From positions 1-64,000 of the forward strand of contig NZ_JAAMFN010000021.1 in NCBI RefSeq assembly GCF_013376095.1: DNA of 64,000 bases. Reading direction: 5' to 3'. Numbering within the stretch: the first letter of the stretch is position 1; every line of letters begins with the position of its first letter. The notes under the pieces are model-generated. The model was not told where the DNA came from and ran no database searches. It saw only the letters and a list, made by a program, of their open reading frames with translations. The position numbers were made by a program, and so were the translations under genes. Below are positions 36,083-44,421 of the stretch, one piece after another. The stretch is from Arthrobacter sp. SDTb3-6 (GTDB taxonomy: Bacteria > Actinomycetota > Actinomycetes > Actinomycetales > Micrococcaceae).

Positions 36083-36388
36083 ATGTCCGCAACGCTGAAA
36101 CTGGCACACAGGGCCATCGGGGTGGAGGTCCGCCGCGGCCCCTACGACGCCGTGGTCGACGGCAAATTTGTCCGGAGCCTGAATATGAATGAGACCATCG
36201 ACATTCCGGTGGAACCCGGACACCACACCCTCCAGGTCCGCAGCGGCCGAAACTCCAGCCGCATCAGGACCTTCGACGTCGCCGACGGCGAAGTTGCCAG
36301 CTTCCGGTGCACCGGCAAGAGCATCCTGCCGGTCTTCCTCCTGTCCTTCGTGGTGCCCAGCCTGGGCATCTCGCTCAAGCGAGAGTAG
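36083..36388 (+). CDS. small PEGA-like protein of unknown function
   Basis: This 101-residue product has a short beta-rich region (ETIDIPVEPGHHTLQVRSGR), which resembles PEGA/carbohydrate-binding-like repeats, then a hydrophobic stretch near the C-terminus (ILPVFLLSFVVPSLGISL). It begins 11 bases after the DUF1254 gene and has an AAGGAG site about 8 bases before its ATG. It therefore belongs to the DUF1214/DUF1254 run. I do not recognise a named family and assign no activity. Confidence 0.65.
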   Translation: MSATLKLAHRAIGVEVRRGPYDAVVDGKFVRSLNMNETIDIPVEPGHHTLQVRSGRNSSRIRTFDVADGEVASFRCTGKSILPVFLLSFVVPSLGISLKRE

Positions 36389-36467
36389 CGCCAGCAGCGC
36401 CAGTAGCGCAACCAGTCCGGGTGGCGGGAACGCGCCACGCAAGGCCCATCGCCGCCAGAAAGGTAGC

Positions 36468-38201
36468 ATGGGCAAGGTGCATACCAACGCCGCGGAACCC
36501 GACGTCCCCACCCCGGGCCTCCCCGCAGCAGCGTCCACAGCACCGTCCACGGCAACGGAAGCAACGCCCGTACTTCAGGCGCCCGCCGCACGGCGCTGGC
36601 TCGTCGACCCGGCCCAGGCGTTCACGCGGACGGCCCTCGCGCAAAGGCTGAACGGCGTCCGTGCCGGCTTCCGCCAGACCCCGGCCAGCCTGCGCCTCTG
36701 GTTCTGGCTGGCACCGGTGCTGACGGCGGTGGTCGGCGGCGTGCTGCGCTTTGTCCGCCTCGGCCAGCCGCACTCCCTCGTGTTCGACGAGACCTATTAC
36801 GTCAAGGACGCCTACAGCCTCCTGCAAAGCGGCTACGAGCGCAATTGGGCCGAGAAGGCGAACGACCTCTTCACCAAGGGGGACTTCTCCGGCCTCCAGG
36901 GCACGCCCGAGTACGTGGTGCATCCGCCCGTCGGCAAGTGGATGATCGCGTTCGGCATGTGGCTGTTCGGCCCGGACAGCTCGTTCGGCTGGCGGTTCTC
37001 GGCCGCACTGGTGGGCACCCTTTCGATCTTCCTGCTCGCGCTGATCGCCCAAAAAATGTTCCGCTCCACCATCCTGGGCGCCGTCGCCGGGCTGCTGTTC
37101 GCCGTCGACGGGCACGCAATCGTGCAGTCGCGCACCTCGCTGCTGGACATTTTTGTCATGTTTTGGGCGCTGGTGGCCTTTGGCGCCCTGCTCCTGGACC
37201 GTGATGACGGACGACGCCGGCTGGCCGCCCGGCTCTCCCATCTCGCCTCCCCGGACGGCCGGGTCCCGGCGAAGAACCTGCTGCATGGCCCGTGGCTGGG
37301 CATGAGGTGGTGGCGGCTGGCGGCCGGAATTTCGCTGGGCCTGTGCACGGGCACCAAGTGGTCGGGGGTGTTCTTCCTGGCTGCCTTTGGCGTGATGACC
37401 GTGGTGTGGGACATGAGCGCCCGCCGCATCGCGGGGGTCCGGTACTGGGCCACCGGTGCCATCGTCAAGGACGGCGTGCTTGCGTTCGTCAGCATGGTCC
37501 CGGTGGCCGCGGCCACCTACCTGGCCTCGTGGACGGGCTGGTTCCTTTCCACGAACGGGTACGACCGCAACTGGGCCGCGACCAACCCGGGCGGGGCGTG
37601 GGACTGGGTCCCGGCGTCGCTCCGGTCCTTGTGGCACTACCACCTGACGGCCTACAACTTCCACACCGGGCTCGAGACGGACCACCCGTACAAGGCGAAC
37701 GCGTGGTCGTGGCTGGTGATGGGCCGCCCGACGTCGTTTTACGCGCAGTATCCGCTCAAGGGCCAGTCGGGCTGCACGGCGGACAAGTGCGCGGCCATGG
37801 TCACCAGCCTGGGCAACCCGCTGATCTGGTGGTGCGGCACGCTGGCCCTGCTGTTCCTGGTGGGCGTCTGGGCCGCCCGGCGCGACTGGCGCGCGGCCGC
37901 CATCCTGGTGGGCTTCGCGGCCGGATTCGTCCCGTGGCTGCTGTACCCGGAACGGACCATCTTCTTCTTTTATGCCATCGCGTACGAGCCGTACATGATC
38001 CTGGGTGTCACGCTGGTGCTGGGCATGATCATGGGCAAAGCGTCCGCTCCCCCATGGCGCAGGCAGCAGGGCGCCCTCTTCGCCGGGATCTTCGTGGTGC
38101 TGGCGATGGCGTTGAGCGCCTACTTCTACCCCTTGTGGTCCGCCGAGGTGATCCCGTTCGACTACTGGCGCCAGCACATGTGGCTGCCGTCCTGGATCTA
38201 G
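36468..38201 (+). CDS. pmt: dolichyl-phosphate-mannose--protein mannosyltransferase (Pmt)
   Basis: This 577-residue GT39 membrane enzyme transfers mannose from polyprenyl-phosphate-mannose to secreted proteins. The catalytic acidic pair lies in SLVFDETYYVKDAYSLL after the first membrane helix. HPPVGKWMIAFGMW, DGHAIVQSRTSLLDIFVMFW and a late FFYAIAYEPYMILG are conserved. About ten membrane helices are visible. A disordered alanine/proline-rich N-terminal tail of about 60 residues precedes the domain. ATG 36468 has AGAAAGG 5 bases upstream. It is orthologous in position to the mycobacterial gene divergent from rsmI. Confidence 0.9.
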   Translation: MGKVHTNAAEPDVPTPGLPAAASTAPSTATEATPVLQAPAARRWLVDPAQAFTRTALAQRLNGVRAGFRQTPASLRLWFWLAPVLTAVVGGVLRFVRLGQPHSLVFDETYYVKDAYSLLQSGYERNWAEKANDLFTKGDFSGLQGTPEYVVHPPVGKWMIAFGMWLFGPDSSFGWRFSAALVGTLSIFLLALIAQKMFRSTILGAVAGLLFAVDGHAIVQSRTSLLDIFVMFWALVAFGALLLDRDDGRRRLAARLSHLASPDGRVPAKNLLHGPWLGMRWWRLAAGISLGLCTGTKWSGVFFLAAFGVMTVVWDMSARRIAGVRYWATGAIVKDGVLAFVSMVPVAAATYLASWTGWFLSTNGYDRNWAATNPGGAWDWVPASLRSLWHYHLTAYNFHTGLETDHPYKANAWSWLVMGRPTSFYAQYPLKGQSGCTADKCAAMVTSLGNPLIWWCGTLALLFLVGVWAARRDWRAAAILVGFAAGFVPWLLYPERTIFFFYAIAYEPYMILGVTLVLGMIMGKASAPPWRRQQGALFAGIFVVLAMALSAYFYPLWSAEVIPFDYWRQHMWLPSWI

Positions 38202-38491
38202 GCGTTCGGCGGCCGCAGGCGGTTGCTCATAGGATCGCGGCCCACTTTTATGACTAAGTCCTGAAAGTCAAAAAACCGGGGTTCATGGTTCGGAGTACAC
38301 CTCCCGTCCATCCGCACGGACATCACCCGACTGATCCAGCGTCTGAATTGCCGCGAGCCGCCAACGTACTTCCTTGCCGGTCCCACCTCGACAAGGACGA
38401 CGAAACGCAACATGGCGCCAAACCATACAGGGGTCACCGACTCCGCCGCCGCGAGGCGCCCTAACCTCGACGGCCGCGGGCGGGTGGTGCG
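38202..38491. other. intergenic region, possible mobile-element scar
   Basis: No intact gene is present. The minus strand of 38240-38437 has an open frame with FVVLVEVGPARKYVGG, faintly like the integrase core of IS481/rve-type transposases (FVVxEVGTRxVHxxG), after which similarity is lost. Local composition is lower in GC than its flanks. This may be a transposase remnant; it could also be chance. Confidence 0.3.
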
Positions 38492-39841
38492 TTACTGGGC
38501 GGCGGCGCGGCGTCCGGGGCGTTTGGCGCGGACCACGGCCTGGCGGCGGTCCTTCGTGGGCCAGGTGAAGGCCAGCGTCAGGGAGGAGACCACCAGCACG
38601 AACGCGCCGATGAAGATGCCGGCGTCGGACCAGAACTGGCTCGGGAACAGGCGGATCAGGGTGTCGTCCGTGTAGAACGTCCAGGTGCCGTTGGCGAAGA
38701 AGATCCGGTGGAAGTCGGTGAAGAACGTCTCCCAGCCCATGAACGCCAGGACGCCCAGGCCAATGATCAGCACCAGTGTCACAATGGACCCGGCGAACAA
38801 CCCGCGCCGCACCCCGCCCGTACTGCGCCGGGACAGGTAGATGATGCCGATGACCATGACGATGGCCAGCACCAGGCCCAGCAGGAACGCAAAGTCGATC
38901 AACGACTTCACATCCGCCATGTGTGCCACCTCCCGTTCCAGGAACAGCGGGGTGCCCTGCGGGTTGACCAGGTCGCCAAGGTAGCGGCGGCCGGCAAAGT
39001 TCAGCAGGTAGTCCACGGTGTAGGAGCCGTAGGTGAGGCGGTCGTCCGTGGAGAAGCCAAAGGAATCCACCGGGAAGCCCGGGCGGTGGTACTCGATCCA
39101 GAGGAACGCGTTGGTGGTGACGAGCCGGATGGCCAGCACCAGCAGCACCACGGGGTAAAACACGGCCAGCAGCACCTGGAACACGCGGGGCAGCACGGGC
39201 TTGGTGTTGGCGGCCTGTTGCCGGGCGGCCAGGCGGCGGTCCACCTCCTCCTGCGGCGGGCGGACCTGCAGCATGCTGGTGGGCGACTGCTCCACGTATA
39301 CGTCCTCCGTGCCGGCGTCCACCGCTTCGGCCTTGGCGGGCCCGGCGTTATTGCCGGCCGACGCCGGTGCCGTTGCGTAAGTGCCCTGCGTGGCGGAAGG
39401 CGCCGTGGCCGCGCCCGGCCCGGATGCACGAGCCGCCCCGGCCTGGGCGCTGTCCGCCGATTCCGGATCGGAGTCGGCGGGCAGCTTGGGCATGCGTGTG
39501 GCGGGGCGCATGGGTTCGGGAATGCCGTCGGCGGGCATGTCGATCTTGATCCTGCTGGCGGAGGACTGTGCCGGGGCGGGACGTTGCCCCGGGGCGCCGG
39601 CAGGTGCAGCTGCGCCGCTGCCGGCAGTGCCCGGAGCCCCCTCGGCACCCGTGGAAGCCGCGGAATCGGCAGAAACCGCCGGCTCCGCCGCGGGCGTGCC
39701 GGAGCCGGCGCCGGGGTATGCGGCGGGCGCAGCACCTGACGGGGCAGCCCCGGAAGGTGCGACCCCGGGCTTGGCAGGGGTTGCGGGGGTGGAGTCGGCG
39801 GCGGGCACGGCGGGGGCTTTTTGGGGCTGGTTCTCTGTCAC
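38492..39841 (-). CDS. DUF1461 (TIGR01906-type) integral membrane protein
   Basis: This 449-residue protein has a long low-complexity alanine/proline-rich cytoplasmic region (residues about 1-190). A membrane module follows with segments near VFQVLLAVFYPVVLLVLAIR, DFAFLLGLVLAIVMVIGIIY, SIVTLVLIIGLGVLAFM and FIGAFVLVVSSLTLAF. The family element TFFTDFHRIFFANGTWTFYT is present and typical of DUF1461/TIGR01906 proteins. GTG 39841 is chosen because the upstream frame extension looks non-coding. Function is unknown. Confidence 0.75.
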   Translation of the reverse strand: MTENQPQKAPAVPAADSTPATPAKPGVAPSGAAPSGAAPAAYPGAGSGTPAAEPAVSADSAASTGAEGAPGTAGSGAAAPAGAPGQRPAPAQSSASRIKIDMPADGIPEPMRPATRMPKLPADSDPESADSAQAGAARASGPGAATAPSATQGTYATAPASAGNNAGPAKAEAVDAGTEDVYVEQSPTSMLQVRPPQEEVDRRLAARQQAANTKPVLPRVFQVLLAVFYPVVLLVLAIRLVTTNAFLWIEYHRPGFPVDSFGFSTDDRLTYGSYTVDYLLNFAGRRYLGDLVNPQGTPLFLEREVAHMADVKSLIDFAFLLGLVLAIVMVIGIIYLSRRSTGGVRRGLFAGSIVTLVLIIGLGVLAFMGWETFFTDFHRIFFANGTWTFYTDDTLIRLFPSQFWSDAGIFIGAFVLVVSSLTLAFTWPTKDRRQAVVRAKRPGRRAAAQ

Positions 39842-39926
39842 ACCCGCAAGGATACCGGCGGATCCTGCCCCGGTGCTGGTGCCACCCCGGGCGGCGCCAA
39901 ACTGGCGCCGCACTCACAGGTGTGGT

Positions 39927-40919
39927 TCAGGCGGAAGGGGCGGCAGCCCCGGCGTCGTCCGCGGAAAGGTCACCGCGCTCCCCGGCCAGCCAGGCGCGCC
40001 GGCCCAACACCAGGGTGTACGTCCAATACGCGGCCAGGACCAGGGCGCCGATGGTGATCTTGGCCCAGACGGGCAGCGGGCTGGGGGTGACGTAGGCTTC
40101 AACGAGCCCGGAGATGAACAGGACAAAGACCAGTCCGACGGCGGTGGTCATCAGGGAGCGGCCCTCCTGTGCCAGGGAGTCGAGCCGGCTGCGCGGCCCG
40201 GGGCTCACCCAGGCCCAGAAGATGCGCAGCCCGGCGGCGGAGGCGATGAAGATGCTGGTCAGTTCCATGAGCCCGTGCGGGAGGATGTAGCTGAAGAAGG
40301 TGTCGCCGCGGCCGTAGGCGAACATGACGCCGCCGGTGATGCCCACGTTTTGGGCGTTCGTGAACAGCGAGTACGGCACAAACACGCCGGTGATACCCAG
40401 GGCCACGCATTGGGCGGCGATCCAGGCGTTGTTGGTCCACACGGCGCCGGCGAAGGAGGCGGCGGGGTTTTCGGAGTAGTAGTTGACGAAGTCGTGGTTG
40501 ACCAGTTGCTGGAGGCTGGCGTCGCTGCCCAGCGCGGCGAGCACTGCCGGGTTGCCGGCGGCCCACGCCGCGAAGAGCGCTGCGATGACGATGAAGACGG
40601 CGCCCACAATGACCGTCAGCCAGCGCAGCCGGTAAAAGGCCGCGGGCAGCGAGATGGTGAAGAAGCGGGCCACGTCCACGAACACGTTGGACTTCGCGCC
40701 GGTGAAGCGGGTGCGGGCGTTGGCCAGGATGGCGGAGAGGGATGCGGAGAGGGCGCCTTCGGCGGCGACGGAGCGGATCAGGGACAGCTGGGCGGAGGTG
40801 CTTTGGTACAGCTCAAGGAGTTCGTCCGCCTCGCCGCCGGTGAGCCGGCGTTTCCGGGCAAGCGAATTCAGCCGCTCCCACTGCGGGCGGTGCACTGCGG
40901 TAAACGCGTCCAGGTCCAC
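39927..40919 (-). CDS. SpoIIM-family (stage II sporulation protein M-like) membrane protein
   Basis: This 330-residue protein begins with a helical cytoplasmic region (MDLDAFTAVHRPQWERLNSL; LLELYQSTSAQLSLIRS). About five membrane helices follow, with the SpoIIM-like segment FTNAQNVGITGGVMFAYGRG and SYILPHGLMELTSIFIASAA. In non-sporulating actinobacteria this gene is regularly divergent from an RDD protein, as here, and is often near moxR/DUF58 operons. A role at the membrane with that system is inferred, not shown. Confidence 0.8.
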   Translation of the reverse strand: MDLDAFTAVHRPQWERLNSLARKRRLTGGEADELLELYQSTSAQLSLIRSVAAEGALSASLSAILANARTRFTGAKSNVFVDVARFFTISLPAAFYRLRWLTVIVGAVFIVIAALFAAWAAGNPAVLAALGSDASLQQLVNHDFVNYYSENPAASFAGAVWTNNAWIAAQCVALGITGVFVPYSLFTNAQNVGITGGVMFAYGRGDTFFSYILPHGLMELTSIFIASAAGLRIFWAWVSPGPRSRLDSLAQEGRSLMTTAVGLVFVLFISGLVEAYVTPSPLPVWAKITIGALVLAAYWTYTLVLGRRAWLAGERGDLSADDAGAAAPSA

Positions 40920-40961
40920 GCAGCCAGCCTACCGGTCCGTGTGCCTTGGCGGCGGCCTCAC

Positions 40962-40967
40962 TAGACT
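40962..40967 (+). promoter_or_regulatory. -10 box giving a leaderless RDD transcript
   Basis: TAGACT fits the TAnnnT -10 pattern and ends 7 bases before the ATG at 40974, so transcription would start at the A of the start codon. No ribosome site precedes that ATG, consistent with leaderless translation. The -35 region is not recognisable. Confidence 0.45.
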
Positions 40968-40973
40968 GGTTTC

Positions 40974-41777
40974 ATGTCCGCGATCATTACCGGCGAGGCC
41001 GTTGTCCTTGAGCTGCGGCCGGCCTCGTTTGCCGCCCGCTCGCTGGGTTCCGCCATCGACGTCCTGGTGACCGTGGTGCTGGCCGTCGGCGCCATTTTTG
41101 TGATGGGCGCCGTGCCGGGGCTGCTGGACGGGGCCGCGGCCCGCGCCGTCGTCCTGGTGACGTTGGTGGGCATTGTGGTGGCGCTGCCCGTCGCGGTGGA
41201 GACCGTGTCGCGCGGCAAGTCCGTGGGCAAGCTGGTCATGGGCTTGCGCATAGTGCGCGACGACGGTGGCTCCATCCGCTTCCGGCAGGCCCTGGTCCGT
41301 GGTCTGCTGGCGGTATTTGAGATTTACATGTCCCTGGGCTCCGTGGCGTTTTTGGTGTGCCTGTTCAACGACAAGTCCAAGCGCCTGGGTGACATGATGG
41401 CCGGTACCTATGCCATCCGCGACCGGGCACCCAAGTACCAGCCGCTGCAGGTGCACACCATGCCGGCGCTGGCACCGTGGGCACAGCTGGCGGACATCGG
41501 CCGGCTGCCGGACCCGCTGGCCCGGCGCATCTCCGTGTTTCTGCGGCAGGGCGCGCGGATGGCGGAGTCTTCGCGTAGCTCGATGGGCCTGGCGTTGGCG
41601 GACGAGGCAGCGGCCTTTGTGGCACCGCTGCCGCCGGCCGGCACTCCCCCGGAGATGTTTCTGGCCACCCTGATTTCGGAGCGCCGGGACCGCGAATTTG
41701 CCCGGTTGACGGCCGGCGAAGCGCAGGCAGCGCAGCTGCGCATCCGCCTGAACGCCCATGGCGTTGGAAGCAAGTAG
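40974..41777 (+). CDS. RDD-family membrane protein
   Basis: This 267-residue protein has the RDD domain in residues 1-160. The arginine/aspartate signature is in ASFAARSLGSAIDVLVTVV, the second element is RGKSVGKLVMGLRIV, and the third is NDKSKRLGDMMAGTYAIRD. Three membrane helices are apparent. The C-terminal 110 residues are soluble and helical. Some RDD proteins have been reported as Na+/H+ antiporters or membrane adaptors; here function is unassigned. It is divergent from the SpoIIM-like gene with a 54-base gap and probably leaderless. Confidence 0.8.
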   Translation: MSAIITGEAVVLELRPASFAARSLGSAIDVLVTVVLAVGAIFVMGAVPGLLDGAAARAVVLVTLVGIVVALPVAVETVSRGKSVGKLVMGLRIVRDDGGSIRFRQALVRGLLAVFEIYMSLGSVAFLVCLFNDKSKRLGDMMAGTYAIRDRAPKYQPLQVHTMPALAPWAQLADIGRLPDPLARRISVFLRQGARMAESSRSSMGLALADEAAAFVAPLPPAGTPPEMFLATLISERRDREFARLTAGEAQAAQLRIRLNAHGVGSK

Positions 41778-41784
41778 TGGGTCC

Positions 41785-41849
41785 GAGTACTTGTTTTTCT
41801 GCTGCTTCGCGTAAACGAGTGCCCGCCACTCTATAAGGCCGAGTACTTG
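41785..41849. repeat. two CGAGTACTTG motifs upstream of the Tad locus
   Basis: GAGTACTTG occurs at 41785-41793 and 41841-41849, both preceded by C, 56 bases apart. Related copies lie at 8047-8084 in the LAL spacer, one also followed by five T. The distance of 34 kb between loci suggests a short dispersed repeat rather than a local operator. Confidence 0.4.
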
Positions 41850-41959
41850 CCGGTGTTTAGTTGGTCCTAATCGGGCCGGCTGCTTGCCGGCACGGGGGCA
41901 GCTTCCAGCCGAGGTTGCCTGGTCTCAGGCGGGAAACCGCCGCTTTGAAGGGCACTGAC

Positions 41960-42187
41960 ATGTTGATGATGTACGTGTTTGCTTCCGCGCTTCCGGCCGC
42001 TTGGTGGGCCAGGATGCGGTTGGCTGAAGGGGAAACCGGGGAAAAGGGCGCCACCGCCACTGAGTACGCGATTCTTGTGAGTCTTATTGCCATAGCCATA
42101 GTCGGGGGCGTGACGACGTTCGGTTCTGCATTGAGCGGGTACTTCGAAGCGATCACTGAATCGCTCCGCACCTCACTCAATCTGTAG
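41960..42187 (+). CDS. flp: Flp/Fap pilin subunit 1
   Basis: This 75-residue prepilin has a short N-terminal leader and the Flp hallmark GATATEYAILVSLIAIAIVG, a glycine-alanine cleavage region followed by the conserved E-Y and hydrophobic helix. After cleavage by the prepilin peptidase (51125) it would polymerise into thin Tad pili. AAGGG lies 7 bases upstream of ATG 41960. A leader of about 170 bases upstream contains GC-rich hairpins. The second pilin is at 42682. Confidence 0.85.
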   Translation: MLMMYVFASALPAAWWARMRLAEGETGEKGATATEYAILVSLIAIAIVGGVTTFGSALSGYFEAITESLRTSLNL

Positions 42188-42681
42188 CCGCAATTTTTCA
42201 TCGATTGCAATAAATCCTTTATTCATTCCGCGGTCCATAGGCCGCCAATTTGTCATGCCATAAATTAGTTTCAATAAACATTCAGTTGAGAGCTGTTCCA
42301 CACTTGGACTTTGATCACGAAACCAAACAAGTACTGACCGAAGTCACTCAATCTTCAAGTTCACCGTTATCCCCTCTCTAGGTGGGGATGGCACATGTTG
42401 CCGATGTTTACGCGGAATTTGATGAATGAGATCAGAAATTAAAAAGTAGAGTGTTGACCACTCTAGAGACGGACAGGCCGGCTGGAGTTTAGTTGTTCTC
42501 AGCCGGGGGAAAAGATTTCACCGGGTATCAACCGAAGCTCCACAGCAGGTCTCAGAAGGTCTCTCGCAAGGTCTCCAACAGGTGTCTCTCACTACGTTTC
42601 ACATTGACCCTCGCATGATTCCCCAAGACCCGCCTACGGTCTTCGGCCAAATTGGTCACCTTTATGAAAGCAGGCAAGACA
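42188..42681. promoter_or_regulatory. AT-rich 490-bp leader region between the two pilin genes
   Basis: No gene is present. GCAAT/ATTGC form a weak hairpin at 42190-42208 just after the first pilin. A perfect 7-bp inverted repeat TAGAGTG/CACTCTA (42447-42465) encloses TTGAC, a -35-like core, and looks like a repressor-covered promoter. GTTTAGTTG followed by TC occurs at about 42488 and also in the leader of the first pilin (about 41855). Most of it is likely promoter plus a long 5' leader for the second pilin. I did not recognise a c-di-GMP riboswitch. Confidence 0.4.
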
Positions 42682-42897
42682 ATGTTGAAGATGTATGTAA
42701 CCCTCCAGTCCCTGTTCATCGCCGGCGCCGACCGTGTCAAGGACAGCGAGCGCGGAGCAACCGCAACTGAGTACGCGCTGCTCATCGCATTGATCGCCGT
42801 CGTCATCGTCGTCGGTGTCTCGTTCTTTGGTTCTGCATTGAGCGACTTCTTCACGACCCTTGGTGGCAAGGTCACCGGGTGGGGTACTTCTCTCTAG
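42682..42897 (+). CDS. flp: Flp/Fap pilin subunit 2
   Basis: This 71-residue prepilin (MLKMYVTLQSL start, matching MLMMYV of pilin 1) carries ERGATATEYALLIALIAVVI, the Flp signature with cleavage near G-A and the conserved glutamate-tyrosine. ATG 42682 is chosen by homology to pilin 1; an in-frame ATG at 42664 lacks a ribosome site. A hairpin 25 bases downstream separates it from tadE, which would allow much higher pilin expression than of assembly genes. Either pilin may be the major subunit. Confidence 0.85.
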   Translation: MLKMYVTLQSLFIAGADRVKDSERGATATEYALLIALIAVVIVVGVSFFGSALSDFFTTLGGKVTGWGTSL

Positions 42898-42921
42898 TGG
42901 AGATCGGCTCAATCGAGGACT

Positions 42922-42959
42922 TGCCGGCGTGCGGGATCGTAGCATCAAGCACGCCGGCA
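42922..42959 (+). terminator. attenuator-like hairpin between flp2 and tadE
   Basis: TGCCGGCGTGC and GCACGCCGGCA form a perfect 11-bp stem around a 16-base loop, followed by ATTTCCTC and, later, CTTTT. The weak T-run suggests partial termination, reducing read-through from the pilin gene into the assembly genes. Confidence 0.55.
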
Positions 42960-43022
42960 TTTCCTCACCCAATCTTTTATGTACACGAGCAAGACAAATA
43001 GCTTAGATCGGTGTGATGCACA

Positions 43023-43400
43023 ATGGCCGTCAAGGAAGGCTCGCAAAACGGTGCCGCCACTGTCGAATTTGCCTTGGTGGTCCCGATACTTCTTGCCATC
43101 ATTCTTGGCATCATTCAATTCGGCTACGTTTTTTTCATGCAAATCTCCATGACCCAGGCAGCGCGAGCCGCTGTCCGAAGCATGGTTGTGGAAAATGATC
43201 CGACCAGTGCAAAAAATATCGCAGTCGCAAACGTCGTAGGGCTAAGCACGGACGAAGTCAGCATTCCGGCCAGCTGCCCCAACCCGGCGACCATACCAGC
43301 GACCACCATCACAGTCACAGTCACACATACGGTGAACGCGATCGGTGATCTACTCCCAATATCACTCGTCCGGAAAGCGACAATGCAATGCGGTGGCTAA
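43023..43400 (+). CDS. tadE: TadE-like pseudopilin
   Basis: This 125-residue protein has a TadE-like N-terminus (NGAATVEFALVVPILLAII), the signature cleaved by the prepilin peptidase before a single membrane helix, then SMTQAARAAVRS and an exported tail with two cysteines. TadE-type pseudopilins help initiate or anchor Flp pili. It overlaps the next gene by 13 bases. Confidence 0.85.
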   Translation: MAVKEGSQNGAATVEFALVVPILLAIILGIIQFGYVFFMQISMTQAARAAVRSMVVENDPTSAKNIAVANVVGLSTDEVSIPASCPNPATIPATTITVTVTHTVNAIGDLLPISLVRKATMQCGG

Positions 43401-44398
43401 AGTCTGTAGCTGATCGAGCTATTTCTCCACACGGCCAGGGCGCGTCTGAGACCGGTGCGGTCACCGTCCTGACTGCGCTCCTGATGGTCGCAATGCTCGT
43501 CATGGTGGCACTCGTCGTAGACGTCGGCATGGTGTATTCAGAAAAAGGTCAGCTGCAAAATGCCGCAGATTCCGCTGCCTTGGCCGTGGCCGGCGAATGT
43601 TCGAAGAATCCGCCTCCTTGCGCGGCATCAACGTGGCAAACCACAGCCAACACACTGGCAAACCAGAACTCGAGCGACGGTCAAAGCACCGTGGAAATAG
43701 AAATAGCCGACAGTGTGGTTACGGCGACCACATCAACCTTGAACAATGGCGGAGACTCACTTTCCCTTCCATTTGGTTCGTGGACCGGACTTTCGTCGGC
43801 CAAGGTCGAGGCCGTCGCCCAAGCCGCATGGGGCGGTATCTTTTCCGGGCCACCGACGTTGCCGCTAACCTTCGGCAATTGCGAACTCAACCCAGACAAG
43901 TATCCCCTGGACGGCCCAGACCGAACAATCCTGCTTCACAGCAAATCAAAGTGTTCGGGAATTACATCCTCAGGCATTAATATGCCGGGCGGTTTCGGCT
44001 GGTTGGCAACGAATGGCACCTGCAATTTGATTATCAGTGTCGACCAGTGGGCAGCAAATGATCCCGGCGGAAACAATCCCTGCCCGGATCTGTTCACTCC
44101 CAGCCTTGTAGGGCAAACAGCACTAGTGCCCATCTTTGGCGACGTCACCGGAACTGGCGCAGGCGCCCAATACAAAATCGTTGGTTGGGGTGTTTTCCTG
44201 GTGAAGGGCTGGAGTTTTGGAGCCGGTTTAGTAGTCAACTGGCCGGCATGTGTAAATCCCGACAAAGCGGCAGGTCTTTGCTCTCCGAGCGACACCGGTT
44301 TGTACGGACATTTTGTCAAGCAGCTGACCTACGAGGAGGGCCTCACCTATGGCGGGACCACCGAATACGGGGCCACTGCAGTCCATCTCATCAAATAG
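43388..44398 (+). CDS. tadG: TadG-like pilus assembly protein
   Basis: This 336-residue protein has an N-terminal membrane helix (VTVLTALLMVAMLVMVALVV) and the segment YSEKGQLQNAADSAALAVAG, typical of the TadE/TadG-like (DUF2134/putative Flp assembly) family. A cysteine-containing exported domain of about 250 residues follows. It presumably lies outside the membrane and links the pilus to the envelope. It overlaps tadE, indicating one operon. The C-terminal domain is not a recognised VWA; that part is of unknown fold. Confidence 0.75.
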   Translation: MRWLKSVADRAISPHGQGASETGAVTVLTALLMVAMLVMVALVVDVGMVYSEKGQLQNAADSAALAVAGECSKNPPPCAASTWQTTANTLANQNSSDGQSTVEIEIADSVVTATTSTLNNGGDSLSLPFGSWTGLSSAKVEAVAQAAWGGIFSGPPTLPLTFGNCELNPDKYPLDGPDRTILLHSKSKCSGITSSGINMPGGFGWLATNGTCNLIISVDQWAANDPGGNNPCPDLFTPSLVGQTALVPIFGDVTGTGAGAQYKIVGWGVFLVKGWSFGAGLVVNWPACVNPDKAAGLCSPSDTGLYGHFVKQLTYEEGLTYGGTTEYGATAVHLIK

Positions 44399-44421
44399 TC
44401 AATCAGCAAGGGGGAAGCGCC

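Noticed and set aside
36375-38177. A 600-codon minus-strand frame opposite pmt
   Set aside because: It is a shadow of the high-GC mannosyltransferase gene, with no motifs and biased composition.
41778-42681. c-di-GMP riboswitch in the pilin leaders
   Set aside because: The leaders are long and structured, but the conserved GNRA/receptor and joining sequences were not found.
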